A DNA stretch of 64,000 bases. Source: Palsa-1447 sp964509885 (GTDB lineage: Bacteria; Verrucomicrobiota; Verrucomicrobiia; Opitutales; Opitutaceae). A program made the position numbers and the translations under genes. The DNA is taken from contig CAZDZL010000013.1 in assembly GCA_964509885.1 (NCBI GenBank), positions 12,319 to 76,318 on the forward strand, in the 5' to 3' direction. Position 1 is the first letter of the stretch. Each line of letters opens with the position of its first letter. Positions 8,066 to 16,802 of this stretch are shown here, one piece after another. The notes beneath the pieces are model-generated. The model was not told the origin of the DNA. It worked only from the letters and a program-made list of their open reading frames with translations, and did not search any database.

Positions 8066-8259
8066 GAATACAGTTACTAGAACAGCGTTCTTCAAAGTGG
8101 TTCCTCACCAAGGCCCCCAGGAGGAAATTCGGGGGCGACATTAAGTCGCCACCGGGCCGCACGCAGGTACCTCTACGAAAATGCACATGCCTTCCGCTCG
8201 CGGCGGGATTTGTTGCACTCGATGGAGCTGGAGGTACTTACACAGGTGCGTTTTGCGCT

Positions 8260-8284
8260 TTCGAGTCCCGTTGGCCATCCCATT
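8260..8284 (+). repeat. Attachment-site repeat, copy 3 (imperfect)
   Basis: TTCGAGTCCCGTTGGCC (8260-8276) is identical to the tRNA-His T-arm/acceptor region; the following bases (ATCCCATT) differ from GCCCCATT by two substitutions. It marks the right edge of the second islet, 24 bp before the acyltransferase gene. Confidence 0.75.
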
Positions 8285-8307
8285 TCCGCTCCAGAAACAC
8301 CCCATCC

Positions 8308-9549
8308 ATGACTGAGCGGAATAATCGGGACATGGCGGTCGAGGGGCTCCGCGGCCTGTGCGCCCTGCTCGTCATCTTCGGCCATGCGACCTTCATGGCT
8401 CCCGTCCTGGACCCCGGCTACTCCTGCGACCGGCTCCATATCGACTTCGGGCCGCAGGCCGTGTTCGTGTTCTTCGTGATTTCGGGCTACGTCATCGGGA
8501 TGACGTCCCGCGGGGCGCCCACGGGCGCGGCGATTCGTCACTACTGCTCCCGCCGGCTCCTTCGGATCGTCCCCATTGCGTGGACGGCCGTCCTCGTCAC
8601 TCGGCTCCTTTTCAGGCGAAACAGCCTCTGGGACGTCGGGGGCAACCTGCTCTTCCTGCAGAATTCCCTGCCCTACCCCTTCGGACTGCGGGTGGCCGTC
8701 CTCTACGACGATCCGCCCCTGTGGAGCCTGTCGTTCGAGATGCTCTACTATGCCCTGTTCATCCTCGTCTGGAGGTTCGCTCCGCGGATGCTTGGGGTCT
8801 TCGGGGTCACGATCCTGGTCGCCATGGCAGACGTGCTCGGGTTCCCTGCGATCTTTTCGCGCTACGCGGCGTATTTCGTCTACTGGCTCTGCGGCCTGTG
8901 CATTGCGTGGAATGCCAGGCCGGCGCCCGGGGATGCCCGCAGCGCGTGGCCTGCGGCCGTCTGCGCGGCGTTTGCGATCTGGCGCCTGGAGCCGGTCCAC
9001 ACCTTTCTCGCGGGCGCGGCGCCGCTTCTCCGCGGGCTCGATCCGGACCGGTTCCACATCGACGCCCTGCTCGGAAGCGTCCTGATCGTCCTCGCGGTGA
9101 CCCGGCGCGCGCCGTCGCTGCAGGGGCGCCTGGGCGCCCTCGCGATCGTTCTCGGGCTCTGCGTGCTTCCCCTCAAATACGGGCTCGGCGAGCTTTCCTC
9201 CATGGACCTGCTCGAGGCGGCCGTCCTTTGCCTTTGCATCCTCGCACGTAATTGGAGGCCCGCCCTGCGGCCGTTTGCGGCGCTGGCGCCGGTGGGCCTC
9301 GTGTCCTACGCCCTCTATGCCACGGCGTACCCCCTCATGCGCCTCGTTTACCGGTGCCCCGGCCTTCCCTCGGGCAGCACGGCCACGTTTTTGCTTCGCC
9401 TTGTGATCTATGGGAGCCTTTGCGCGGCGGTCGCGGTCTTCCTCGAACGCTTCATGCAGCCGATGTGGGTGCGCTGGATGACGGCGCTGTTTCGGCTTCG
9501 CCCCGCCGGGGTTCCCCAGACCTCTACCCTTCGCGAAGCCAACAACTGA
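8308..9549 (+). CDS. Acyltransferase family 3 membrane protein
   Basis: The 413-residue protein has the family 3 signature at its N-terminus: 'VEGLRGLCALLVIFGHA' (catalytic His in the first membrane helix) and 'AVFVFFVISGYVIG', followed by an arginine-rich 'RRLLRIVPIAW' segment and 'LWSLSFEMLYYALF'. About ten hydrophobic helices follow. Such proteins O-acylate sugars on exopolysaccharide, O-antigen or peptidoglycan at the inner membrane. It starts just right of the third tRNA-His repeat, so it is probably the first resident gene after the island. The ATG at 8308 is well placed. Confidence 0.88.
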   Translation: MTERNNRDMAVEGLRGLCALLVIFGHATFMAPVLDPGYSCDRLHIDFGPQAVFVFFVISGYVIGMTSRGAPTGAAIRHYCSRRLLRIVPIAWTAVLVTRLLFRRNSLWDVGGNLLFLQNSLPYPFGLRVAVLYDDPPLWSLSFEMLYYALFILVWRFAPRMLGVFGVTILVAMADVLGFPAIFSRYAAYFVYWLCGLCIAWNARPAPGDARSAWPAAVCAAFAIWRLEPVHTFLAGAAPLLRGLDPDRFHIDALLGSVLIVLAVTRRAPSLQGRLGALAIVLGLCVLPLKYGLGELSSMDLLEAAVLCLCILARNWRPALRPFAALAPVGLVSYALYATAYPLMRLVYRCPGLPSGSTATFLLRLVIYGSLCAAVAVFLERFMQPMWVRWMTALFRLRPAGVPQTSTLREANN

Positions 9550-9620
9550 CTCTTCGGGTTCAACGCGTTCGCCGGCCAATAGCACTTGGCACATCGCCGG
9601 CGATCTGGCTTACATGCCGG

Positions 9621-9869
9621 ATGAACTACCGGACCAAGGCGGAGTATTACATTCAGGGAATCACCAAGGGTTTCGTGGAGGCTTCCGAGGTCGTCGCCTG
9701 GTCTGACGAGGTGATTGCCGTGGCGCCGAAGACGGAGGACTGGATGATTGAGATTTCAAGCTGTGGGCCGGGTGACCGCATGGCGATCCTGGGCCACCTG
9801 AACACCATCAAGGGAACCGCGGATCAGGCCGAACTAAGCCAGTTGTTGAAGGCCAAAGGGGTCGTCTGA
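9621..9869 (+). CDS. Hypothetical 82-residue protein
   Basis: ATG 9621 opens a compact acidic protein, 'MNYRTKAEYYIQGITKGFV', with later 'VVAWSDEVIAVAPKTEDWMIEISSCGPGDRMAILGHL'. The composition is that of a small folded alpha/beta protein and differs from the long frame it sits in, which upstream merely shadows the acyltransferase gene. I do not recognise the family. It lies between the acyltransferase and P450 genes on the same strand, with about 50 bp on the right and 70 bp on the left. Confidence 0.6.
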   Translation: MNYRTKAEYYIQGITKGFVEASEVVAWSDEVIAVAPKTEDWMIEISSCGPGDRMAILGHLNTIKGTADQAELSQLLKAKGVV

Positions 9870-9918
9870 TCGATCGGCGTGAAAACAGGATGGCGGCCTC
9901 ACTGCGGCGTCCCCAAGC

Positions 9919-11184
9919 ATGCACGCGAATGACTCGCCCTGGCTGAGGATCGACGCCGGCCGGCGCTCGGTCTCCATCGATTCCACCCACCCGGAGTTCT
10001 ATAACGACCCCTACTCCACCTATGAGCGGATAAGGGCGGTCGTTCCCGCCTTCTATTGGGAGGAGCATCGCGTCTGGTGCTTCATGAATGCCGCGGACGT
10101 CGGGGCGATCCTGCGCGACAGGCGGTTCGGCCGGGAGCTGCTGCCCTTGCCCGGAGAGGAGGCGCAGCCTCCCCGACCCGTTCCTGGCCACCTCGCGGCC
10201 TTCCATGCCGTCAACCGGGATTCCATGCTTGAGCGGGAGCCCCCCGTCCACACCCGGCTCCGGACGCTCGTGAACCGCGCCTTCGTCGCCCGGAACATCG
10301 AGAGGCTGAGGCCTCGGATCACCGCGCTGGCCCACGGGCTGATCGACCGGATGAAGCCCGATCACCGAGCCGAACTCATCACCGCCTACGCCACGCCGAT
10401 TCCCGTCGTCGTCATCGCCGAGCTCCTCGGCGTGCCGACCGAGATGTCGTCGCAGCTCGTCGAGTGGTCGCACCGGATGGTCGGCGTGTTCCAGTTGGGC
10501 CGGACCCGCGCGATGGAGGACCTGGCCGAGACCGCGACCCGGGAGTTTTCCGGTTTCCTGAGGCGGTACTTCGCCGAGCGTCGGCTGCGGCCGGCCGACG
10601 ACCTCATCAGCCACCTGCTGGCCGTGGAGGCGACCGGCGAGAGGCTTTCGGAGGACGAGATGATCGCGACATGCATCCTGCTCCTGAACGCGGGCCACGA
10701 GGGAACGGTCCACTCAATCGGAAACGCGGTGAAGACGATCCTCGAGCAGGGCACGGACGTCCGGGCCGCCTTCTCGGGCGAGGCCGCCACGGAGGCCACG
10801 GTCGAGGAATGCCTCCGGTATGACCCCCCGCTCCACATGTTCAACCGGTTCGCGCAGGAGGACGTCGAGGTCGCCGGCGTCAGGCTCGGGCGCGGCGCGG
10901 AGATCGCCCTCCTCTACGGGGCCGCCAACCGCGACCCCAGCCGCTATGCGAGGGCCGGCGTGTTCGATCCCGCGAGGCCCGTGCAGGGCGCCGCCTCGGC
11001 CCACGCCTCCTTTGGCGGGGGCATCCATTTCTGCCTGGGCGCCCCGCTCGCCCGGCTTGAGCTGCAAATCGCGCTGCCGATCCTCTTCGAGAGGCTCCCT
11101 GGTATCTTCCTTAAGGGCCGGCCGACCTACCGGGACACATACCACTTCCACGGGTTGGCGTCCCTCGATGTGGGCTGGCCCTGA
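9919..11184 (+). CDS. Cytochrome P450
   Basis: This 421-residue soluble bacterial-type P450 has the I-helix 'LLNAGHEGTVHSIGN' (oxygen-activating A-G-x-E/D-T region), the 'EECLRYDPP' K-helix (ExxR), and the heme-ligand loop 'FGGGIHFCLGAPLARLE' with Cys372 as axial ligand. There is no membrane anchor. It should hydroxylate a small molecule using ferredoxin and a reductase, neither of which is adjacent. The following methyltransferase gene may act in the same pathway, but they are separated by 124 bp. The substrate is unknown. Confidence 0.94.
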   Translation: MHANDSPWLRIDAGRRSVSIDSTHPEFYNDPYSTYERIRAVVPAFYWEEHRVWCFMNAADVGAILRDRRFGRELLPLPGEEAQPPRPVPGHLAAFHAVNRDSMLEREPPVHTRLRTLVNRAFVARNIERLRPRITALAHGLIDRMKPDHRAELITAYATPIPVVVIAELLGVPTEMSSQLVEWSHRMVGVFQLGRTRAMEDLAETATREFSGFLRRYFAERRLRPADDLISHLLAVEATGERLSEDEMIATCILLLNAGHEGTVHSIGNAVKTILEQGTDVRAAFSGEAATEATVEECLRYDPPLHMFNRFAQEDVEVAGVRLGRGAEIALLYGAANRDPSRYARAGVFDPARPVQGAASAHASFGGGIHFCLGAPLARLELQIALPILFERLPGIFLKGRPTYRDTYHFHGLASLDVGWP

Positions 11185-11308
11185 GGCGGCTGTGATGCGC
11201 GGCGGGCGCACGTGCCCTCAGGCCCTTTGCATGCGAACACAATGACTGGGAGGAATTTGGGGTGCTTGCACTGGGCGTGAATCTCCTTAATGGATCGACA
11301 CGCCACAT

Positions 11309-11983
11309 ATGAGCGAAAGCTTCAGGGACCCCGCCGAACTCCAGGCGATCTACGCGCACCGATTCACGTCGATGCTGCACTATCGCCAGGAGGTGTGGAG
11401 CATCCTGACCTCCGCGTACTTCCAGGCCCTCATCCCGCCTGAGGCAGCCGTGCTCGACCTCGGCTGCGGCTACGGGGAGTTCATCAACAATATCCGGTGC
11501 GGGAAAAAGTTCGGCATGGACCTGAACCCGCTCTCAAGGGAGAACCTGGCAAAGGACGTGACGTTCCTGCAGCAGGACTGCTCCCTCCGCTGGGAAATCC
11601 CGGACGCCTCGCTCGACGTCGTCTTCACGAGCAACTTCTTCGAGCACCTTCCCGACAAGCTCGCGCTGCGCAGGACGCTCGTGGAGGCGCACCGCTGCCT
11701 GAAGCCGGGAGGCCGCCTCATCGCCCTCGGGCCGAACATCAAGTACGTGCAGGGCGCCTACTGGGACTTCTGGGACCATTTCCTCTGCCTCACCGAGATG
11801 TCGATGGGCGAGGCCCTGCTGAACAATGGATTCAGGGTCACGCGGTCGATCCCGAGGTTCCTGCCCTACTCGATGGTCAACCGGATCCAGTATCCGCCGG
11901 CGTTCGTGCGCCTCTATCTGGCCTTTCCCCTCCTCTGGGTGCTCTTCGGCAAGCAGTTCCTCGTCTGCGGCGAGAAAGTGTAG
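11309..11983 (+). CDS. Class I SAM-dependent methyltransferase
   Basis: The 224-residue protein has motif I 'VLDLGCGYGEF' (SAM binding), an acidic 'FGMDLNP' motif II, 'DASLDVVFTSNFFEHL' (motif IV) and 'CLKPGGRLIALGPN' (motif VI). This is the methyltransf_11/23 pattern common in sugar, lipid or small-molecule methylation. The C-terminus is hydrophobic ('AFVRLYLAFPLLWVLFG'), possibly membrane-associated. The substrate is unknown. Confidence 0.9.
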   Translation: MSESFRDPAELQAIYAHRFTSMLHYRQEVWSILTSAYFQALIPPEAAVLDLGCGYGEFINNIRCGKKFGMDLNPLSRENLAKDVTFLQQDCSLRWEIPDASLDVVFTSNFFEHLPDKLALRRTLVEAHRCLKPGGRLIALGPNIKYVQGAYWDFWDHFLCLTEMSMGEALLNNGFRVTRSIPRFLPYSMVNRIQYPPAFVRLYLAFPLLWVLFGKQFLVCGEKV

Positions 11984-12001
11984 GCCCGGGCCGATGCGCT
12001 C

Positions 12002-13963
12002 CTAGCGGGAAGCGACCGTGCCGATCTCTATCCCGGAGGGCGCCTCCGCCGAGCGGTAGACCCGCTCGGTCGCCTTCTGGAACTGCTCCGGCTTGGCGTT
12101 GGGAATATCCGTGAACGTCTGCGGATTGCGATCGGTGAGGGGAAACCAGCTGCTCTGCACCTGCACCATGATGCGGTGGCCCGCGCGGAAGGTGTGGTTG
12201 ATGTCGGGCATGGAGAAGTCGACCTCCACCACCTTGCCCGGGGTGAAGGCCTCCGGGCGGTCGAAGCCGTTGCGGAACTTCCCGCGCATGGGCTCTCCCC
12301 GGACGAGCTGCTCGTAGCCGCCCATGACCACGGCCGGCATCGCGACGTCCGGCGGCGCCTTGTCGGCCGCGTCGACCTTGAAATCCGCGGGGTACACGTC
12401 GATCAGCTTCACGATCCAGTCGGAATCCGTGCCCGAGGTGCTGACGAACAGCCTCGGCAGGACCGGTCCGGCGACGGTGACGTCCTTCTCGAGCGGCGTT
12501 GTCTCGTACACCAGGACGTCGGGCCGCTTGGCCGCGAACCTCTGGTCCGAGACCATGTACTCCTTGGGAACCTTGGGACCGTTGCTGCCCTCGACCGGGC
12601 CGTAGGCATACCCCACGGGCGGCACGGGATGGGCGGGGTCGCTCACATACTCGTCGAAGCCCGCCTCCTCGGCCTTGGCCGGCTTGTCAAAGGCGAGGCC
12701 CCCGGACGCCTGGAAAAAGAGCGTCCTCGACTGGACGTCCCTCGGCGGCCAGCTGTCGTATCTCCTCCAGACGTTGGCGCCGGTCTCGAACACGTAGGCC
12801 TTGGGCAGCTGGGGGTCGGCGGCGTCCTTGAGGTAGTGCTCGAAGAACGGGAACTGGATCTGAGTGCGGAAGAAGTCGCCCGTCCTGGACGCGAAATGGA
12901 CGTTTCCGATCCCGGTACCCGGACGGTTCCAGCCCCCGTGGACCCAGGGACCCTCCACCAGCAGGTTCGTCGCTTCCGGGCTCATGCGGTCGATCGCGTG
13001 GAAGGTCCTCATCGGCCCCGAGATGTCCTCGGCGTCAAAGAGGCCCCCCACGTTGAGGACGGCGCAGTGGACATTGTGGAGGTGGCGCGAGATGTCGCGC
13101 GCCTGCCAGAACGCGTCGTAGTTCGGGTGCGAAATCACCTCGGAGAAATACGCCGATGCGTGCTTCAGGTACGTCGCGTCCAGGTTGGACAGCGAGCCGG
13201 CCCGAAGGAAGTAGTCGTAGGAATCGGTCGTGCCATAGGTGAACGCCTCACCCGACTTCGGGGGCAGCAGCGGGTTCGCCAGCTTCCTGAAGCCCACGAA
13301 GAAGTCGAAGGCGGCGTCCAGCATGAACGCCCCGTTGTGGTACCAGTCGTCGCCCATGTAAAAATCGGTGACCGGGGCCTGGGAGGAGCACGCCCTTATC
13401 GCCGGGTGGGAGTCGACAATCGCCGCCGTGGAGTAATAGCCGTTATAGGAGGTCCCGCAGACGCCCACCCTGCCGTTGTTGTTCGGCACATTGTGGAGCA
13501 GCCACTCGATGGTGTCGTAGGCGTCGGTGCTCTCGTCCGTCTGGAGGCCCGTGTGCGTGTCGGCCTCCGGCGTCACGAGGTCGAAGGCCCCCTCGGACTG
13601 CCAACGGCCCCGGACATCCTGGAAAACGAAGATGTAGCCCGCCTCGTCGAACTCCCGCGACGGCCCCAGCTTCTCGGGATAGGCGTCCTCGCCGTACGGC
13701 CCGACGCTGTAGGGGGTGCGCGTCAGGAAAAGGGGATAGGGCTTCGACGCGTCCTTGGGCGTGTAGACGGAGGTGAACAGGTGCACGCCGTCGCGCATGG
13801 GGATGCGGTACTCGTGCTTGGTGTAGTGCGCGGCGACGTCAAAGGGCGGCGGCGCGTCGGCTGCGAGGCCGCGCGCGAGGGCCGCGACCGCGAACAGGCC
13901 CAGCAGCACGCCGCGACCTTTCGGGGCCAACCCCCGGGGCCGAATCCACAGGCCGGGCGTCAT
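12002..13963 (-). CDS. Exported CocE/NonD-family hydrolase (X-Pro dipeptidyl-peptidase S15 fold)
   Basis: A 653-residue protein with a signal peptide ('VLLGLFAVAALARGLAADA'). The CocE domain has 'YRIPMRDGVHLFTSVYTP' and the nucleophile elbow 'GVCGTSYNG' with Ser172; 'FQDVRGRWQSEG' is the family's oxyanion region, and a His occurs in 'EGPWVHGGWNR'. The C-terminal X-Pro dipeptidase jelly roll ends the protein ('AGHRIMVQVQSSWFPLTDRNP'). Family members hydrolyse esters, amides or acyl-proline peptides. Its ATG overlaps the nitrilase stop as ATGA, so both exported hydrolases are made together and may act on the same extracytoplasmic substrate. Confidence 0.92.
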   Translation of the reverse strand: MTPGLWIRPRGLAPKGRGVLLGLFAVAALARGLAADAPPPFDVAAHYTKHEYRIPMRDGVHLFTSVYTPKDASKPYPLFLTRTPYSVGPYGEDAYPEKLGPSREFDEAGYIFVFQDVRGRWQSEGAFDLVTPEADTHTGLQTDESTDAYDTIEWLLHNVPNNNGRVGVCGTSYNGYYSTAAIVDSHPAIRACSSQAPVTDFYMGDDWYHNGAFMLDAAFDFFVGFRKLANPLLPPKSGEAFTYGTTDSYDYFLRAGSLSNLDATYLKHASAYFSEVISHPNYDAFWQARDISRHLHNVHCAVLNVGGLFDAEDISGPMRTFHAIDRMSPEATNLLVEGPWVHGGWNRPGTGIGNVHFASRTGDFFRTQIQFPFFEHYLKDAADPQLPKAYVFETGANVWRRYDSWPPRDVQSRTLFFQASGGLAFDKPAKAEEAGFDEYVSDPAHPVPPVGYAYGPVEGSNGPKVPKEYMVSDQRFAAKRPDVLVYETTPLEKDVTVAGPVLPRLFVSTSGTDSDWIVKLIDVYPADFKVDAADKAPPDVAMPAVVMGGYEQLVRGEPMRGKFRNGFDRPEAFTPGKVVEVDFSMPDINHTFRAGHRIMVQVQSSWFPLTDRNPQTFTDIPNAKPEQFQKATERVYRSAEAPSGIEIGTVASR

Positions 13964-15066
13964 GGGAGCTTCGGAGGGCCGCCCCTGATTTTGTCCTCCA
14001 GGATCCGCTCCTTCACGTAGTCATCGCTCGGCTCGGGGAAACCGTAGTCACGCATCAGGTCCCCGATCGAGACCTTGGGGTCGTTGGACCAGTAGATCCC
14101 GCAGTCCTCTCCGAAGTAATAGGTGAAGCCCACCCTGTCCCCGAACTTCTTCTTGAGTGCATCGCCGTTGTCCCAGCCGGGGTCCCAGCCCGCGATCTCG
14201 TACGACAGGTCGATCTGGTGCACCAGGACGCCCCCCTCGGGGGCCTCGGCCTCGATCATGCCGATCGGGTTGTAGACCGACGAGTGGTTCCTCGGGCAGG
14301 CGCTCACGATGTAATACCGATTCTGGAGCGCATAGTTCGAGGGGCGGATGGTCTGCGGGGTCTCCGACGGAAACAGGACGAGCTCGGCGCCCTGCTTGGC
14401 CAGGGAGTCCCATCCGTCCGGATAGACGATGTCGAAGCAGATCTGGATGCCCACGCGCCCGAAGTCGCAGTCGAACACGGGGAAGTCGCTTCCTGGCGTC
14501 ATGCCCCCCTCAAGGAGAACGTACTGCAGGTCGGTGGTGGGGTGGACCTTCCGGTAGATGCCGGCCACCTTCCCATCGCGGCCCATCAGCAGCGCGGCGT
14601 TCGAGTAGCGCTCGACGGGCCCGTCCTCCCGGAGGACGAGCGGCACGACAAGGTAGCAGCCGTGGCGCTTGGCGCAGGCGGATATCCGAGGGACGACCTC
14701 GTCGAGGCGGATGGCGTTCTGCGCCAGAGCCTCCTTGCCGTTGGCCATGAAGTACTCCCCGAAAAGCACGAGGTCCAGGCCCTTGCCCGGGTACTTGATC
14801 TTGGCCTGCAGCTCCATCGCGTCGACGTACTGGTCCATGCTCTGGAGCCGCTGCTCCAGCGAGTATTTCTCAATGAGGTCGTAGCCGGTGATCTCGGTCC
14901 CCACGAGGATCTTCCTCGGAAGGCGGTCGCGCCGGAGCTCCGTCGGGGTCTCGGCCTTGCGCGGCGTTACAACCTCCGCGTGCAGCGACTGAGTCGCCAG
15001 CCCCGCCAGAGAGAGCGCGAGCGCCGTGACGGCCGCCGTTTTTCGGAGAGTGATGTGCATGCTCAT
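13960..15066 (-). CDS. Exported carbon-nitrogen hydrolase (nitrilase superfamily)
   Basis: The 368-residue product has the complete nitrilase triad: Glu104 ('VLFGEYF'), Lys173 ('GIYRKVHPT') and Cys210 ('VGIQICFDIVYPDGW'). Unusually for this mostly cytoplasmic superfamily, it begins with a signal peptide ('TAAVTALALSLAGLATQSLHA'). It should hydrolyse an amide or nitrile C-N bond outside the cytoplasm. It is first in a two-gene unit with the CocE-like gene (ATGA overlap). The start is ATG 15066; an alternative ATG is two codons later. Confidence 0.92.
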   Translation of the reverse strand: MSMHITLRKTAAVTALALSLAGLATQSLHAEVVTPRKAETPTELRRDRLPRKILVGTEITGYDLIEKYSLEQRLQSMDQYVDAMELQAKIKYPGKGLDLVLFGEYFMANGKEALAQNAIRLDEVVPRISACAKRHGCYLVVPLVLREDGPVERYSNAALLMGRDGKVAGIYRKVHPTTDLQYVLLEGGMTPGSDFPVFDCDFGRVGIQICFDIVYPDGWDSLAKQGAELVLFPSETPQTIRPSNYALQNRYYIVSACPRNHSSVYNPIGMIEAEAPEGGVLVHQIDLSYEIAGWDPGWDNGDALKKKFGDRVGFTYYFGEDCGIYWSNDPKVSIGDLMRDYGFPEPSDDYVKERILEDKIRGGPPKLP

Positions 15067-15211
15067 GGTTGCCTTCCTTCGGGATTAAATGGCTGCCGTC
15101 TCAAGCCGCAAAGGGAATGCTGACAACCCTGAGCTTCAGCGATGAACTTCATCGCCGAGCCGGCCCCGACTAAACTGTTCGGTTACTTCTGGCGGTCAAA
15201 TAGAAAACCGG

Positions 15212-16771
15212 ATGGAATCCCCCCAAGCCGCCCGCTCCATCATGGACTCCCCATCCCGACCCCTTCCCTGGCTGCCCGCGCTCCTACGCTTGCTCGTCCT
15301 GTTGCTGGCCCTGCGGCCACTCGGGGTCCTCGGCGCCCCGGCCTACCCGGGGCTGACCGGGGCATGGCGAATCGACGTGCCGAAGCCCTTCGGCGTCACC
15401 GTCCAGACATTCCTCGTGCTTCACCAGGAGGGCGAGCGCCTGACCGGGCGCGTCTATCCCAACGGCTCGCACGACATCCCGATCGAGGGGGTGCACGCGG
15501 AGGGCAAGGACATCCTCTTCGGGATGGAGTGGGGCTGGAATTTCCGCGTGCGGCCCGAGGGGGCGAACCTCAGGGTGGTCATCACCCGCGGCGACGGCGG
15601 GACGGAGAACGTGCTCGCCGTCCCCATCCCCGAGGAAAGCCTTCGGCCCAGCGGCGTCCTGCCGATTCCCGCGGTCCGAGACCTTCCCGACAACGGGCTG
15701 GCGCGGACACCGCCCATGGGCTGGAACAGCTGGAATCACTTCGCCGAGGCGGTCGATGACAGGGTCATCCGCGAGACCGCGGACGCCATGGTCAGCTCGG
15801 GCATGGCGGCCGCGGGGTACGTCTATGTGAACATCGACGACACATGGGAAGGCGGCCGCGACGCCCAGGGAAACATCGTGCCGAACAGGAAATTCCCCGA
15901 CATGAAGGCGCTCGCGGACTACGTGCACGCCAAGGGGCTCAAGTTCGGGCTCTACACCGGCCCAGGCCCGGTGACGTGCGACGGCTACGTCGGGAGCTAC
16001 GGGCACGAGGAGCAGGACGCCAGGACCTTTGCGGCCTGGGGCGTCGACTACCTGAAGTACGACTGGTGCAGCGCCGGAAACCTGTACTCGGTGCCGCAGT
16101 CGAGGCAGGTTTACCAGAAGATGGGGGAGATTCTCGGGAGATGCGGGCGCCCTATGGTCTTCAGCCTCGGGGCCAGCATCGCGTCGCAGTCGGCGACGTG
16201 GGGCGCCGCCGCCGGCGCAAACCTCTGGCGCACCGCAAGCGACATCCAGGACACGTGGAAAAAGATGTCCCTGGTCGGCTTCGAGCAGCCGAGCCTGGCG
16301 AAGTACGCGGGGCCGGGGCACTGGAACGACCCGGACATGCTGGAAATCGGCAACGGCGGCATGAGCGCAGCGGAGTACAGGACCCACCTGAGCCTCTGGT
16401 GCCTGCTCGCCGCGCCGCTGATCGCGGGCAACGACCTGCGCACGATGTCGGCCGAGACCCGCGACATCCTGACCAACCGCGAGGTCATCGCGGTCGACCA
16501 GGATGCCCTGGGGCGCCAGGGGATCCGCCTCGCGGCGAGGGACGGCATGGAGCTTTGGGCCAGGCCCCTCGCGGGCGGGGCCACGGCGCTCGGAATCTTC
16601 AACCGGGGCGAGGCCCAGGCTGCCGCGTCGTTCACGTGGGCCGAGGCCGGGCTTTCCGGCAGGCCGTCCTCTGGGCGCGACCTGTGGGCGCACGCCGGCG
16701 TGGAACCGGCGGACGAGGGCATGAGGGCGACCGTGCCGGCCCACTGTGTCGTCATGTGGGTCGTGAGGTGA
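15212..16771 (+). CDS. Exported alpha-galactosidase, glycoside hydrolase family 27
   Basis: After a signal peptide ('LRLLVLLLALRPLGVLGAP') and a roughly 110-residue N-terminal beta domain comes the GH27 barrel: 'RTPPMGWNSWNHF', 'YVNIDDTWEGGRD', 'FGLYTGPGPVTC', catalytic nucleophile Asp284 in 'DYLKYDWCSAGN', and acid/base Asp344 in 'LWRTASDI'. The C-terminal antiparallel domain ends 'VPAHCVVMWVVR'. It removes terminal alpha-galactosyl residues from oligo- or polysaccharides in the periplasm or outside. Start ATG 15212, with an alternative ATG at 15242 that gives a cleaner signal peptide. It is divergent from the nitrilase/CocE pair. Confidence 0.94.
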   Translation: MESPQAARSIMDSPSRPLPWLPALLRLLVLLLALRPLGVLGAPAYPGLTGAWRIDVPKPFGVTVQTFLVLHQEGERLTGRVYPNGSHDIPIEGVHAEGKDILFGMEWGWNFRVRPEGANLRVVITRGDGGTENVLAVPIPEESLRPSGVLPIPAVRDLPDNGLARTPPMGWNSWNHFAEAVDDRVIRETADAMVSSGMAAAGYVYVNIDDTWEGGRDAQGNIVPNRKFPDMKALADYVHAKGLKFGLYTGPGPVTCDGYVGSYGHEEQDARTFAAWGVDYLKYDWCSAGNLYSVPQSRQVYQKMGEILGRCGRPMVFSLGASIASQSATWGAAAGANLWRTASDIQDTWKKMSLVGFEQPSLAKYAGPGHWNDPDMLEIGNGGMSAAEYRTHLSLWCLLAAPLIAGNDLRTMSAETRDILTNREVIAVDQDALGRQGIRLAARDGMELWARPLAGGATALGIFNRGEAQAAASFTWAEAGLSGRPSSGRDLWAHAGVEPADEGMRATVPAHCVVMWVVR

Positions 16772-16802
16772 CGGGCAAAGGCGGCCCGGGAGACCCGCCT
16801 CG

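Larger units (their letters stand above)
5187..8284. mobile_element. Putative tRNA-His-integrated island made of two tandem islets
   Basis: Copies of the tRNA-His 3' end at 5162-5187, 5959-5984 and 8260-8284 delimit two segments. The first (about 0.8 kb) contains only a toxin-antitoxin pair plus an AT-richer non-coding stretch (5736-5958, with a pyrimidine-rich run around 5855-5890). The second (about 2.3 kb) contains a secreted glycoside hydrolase and a gene-poor AT-richer stretch. No integrase or excisionase is visible, so these are either remnants or passengers mobilised in trans. The boundaries are seen in the sequence; the mechanism is inferred. Confidence 0.6.
7479..8307. other. Gene-poor, AT-richer tail of the tRNA-His island
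   Basis: These 829 bp hold no convincing gene of normal size. The left end should contain the promoter of the glycoside hydrolase (minus strand), and a LacI-like palindrome lies at 7652-7665. Short open frames on both strands (7733-7996 plus, 7896-8186 minus) lack family features. A 42-codon minus-strand frame at 7937-8065 is the best coding candidate. The right end is the third tRNA 3'-end repeat. The stretch probably represents decayed mobile DNA. Confidence 0.5.

Noticed and set aside
8173..9594. A 473-codon minus-strand frame over the acyltransferase gene.
   Set aside because: Shadow frame with Arg/Gln/Gly bias; the plus strand encodes a clear acyltransferase 3 protein.
12176..14020. A 614-codon plus-strand frame opposite the CocE-like gene.
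   Set aside because: Antisense shadow of a protein with intact motifs and signal peptide.
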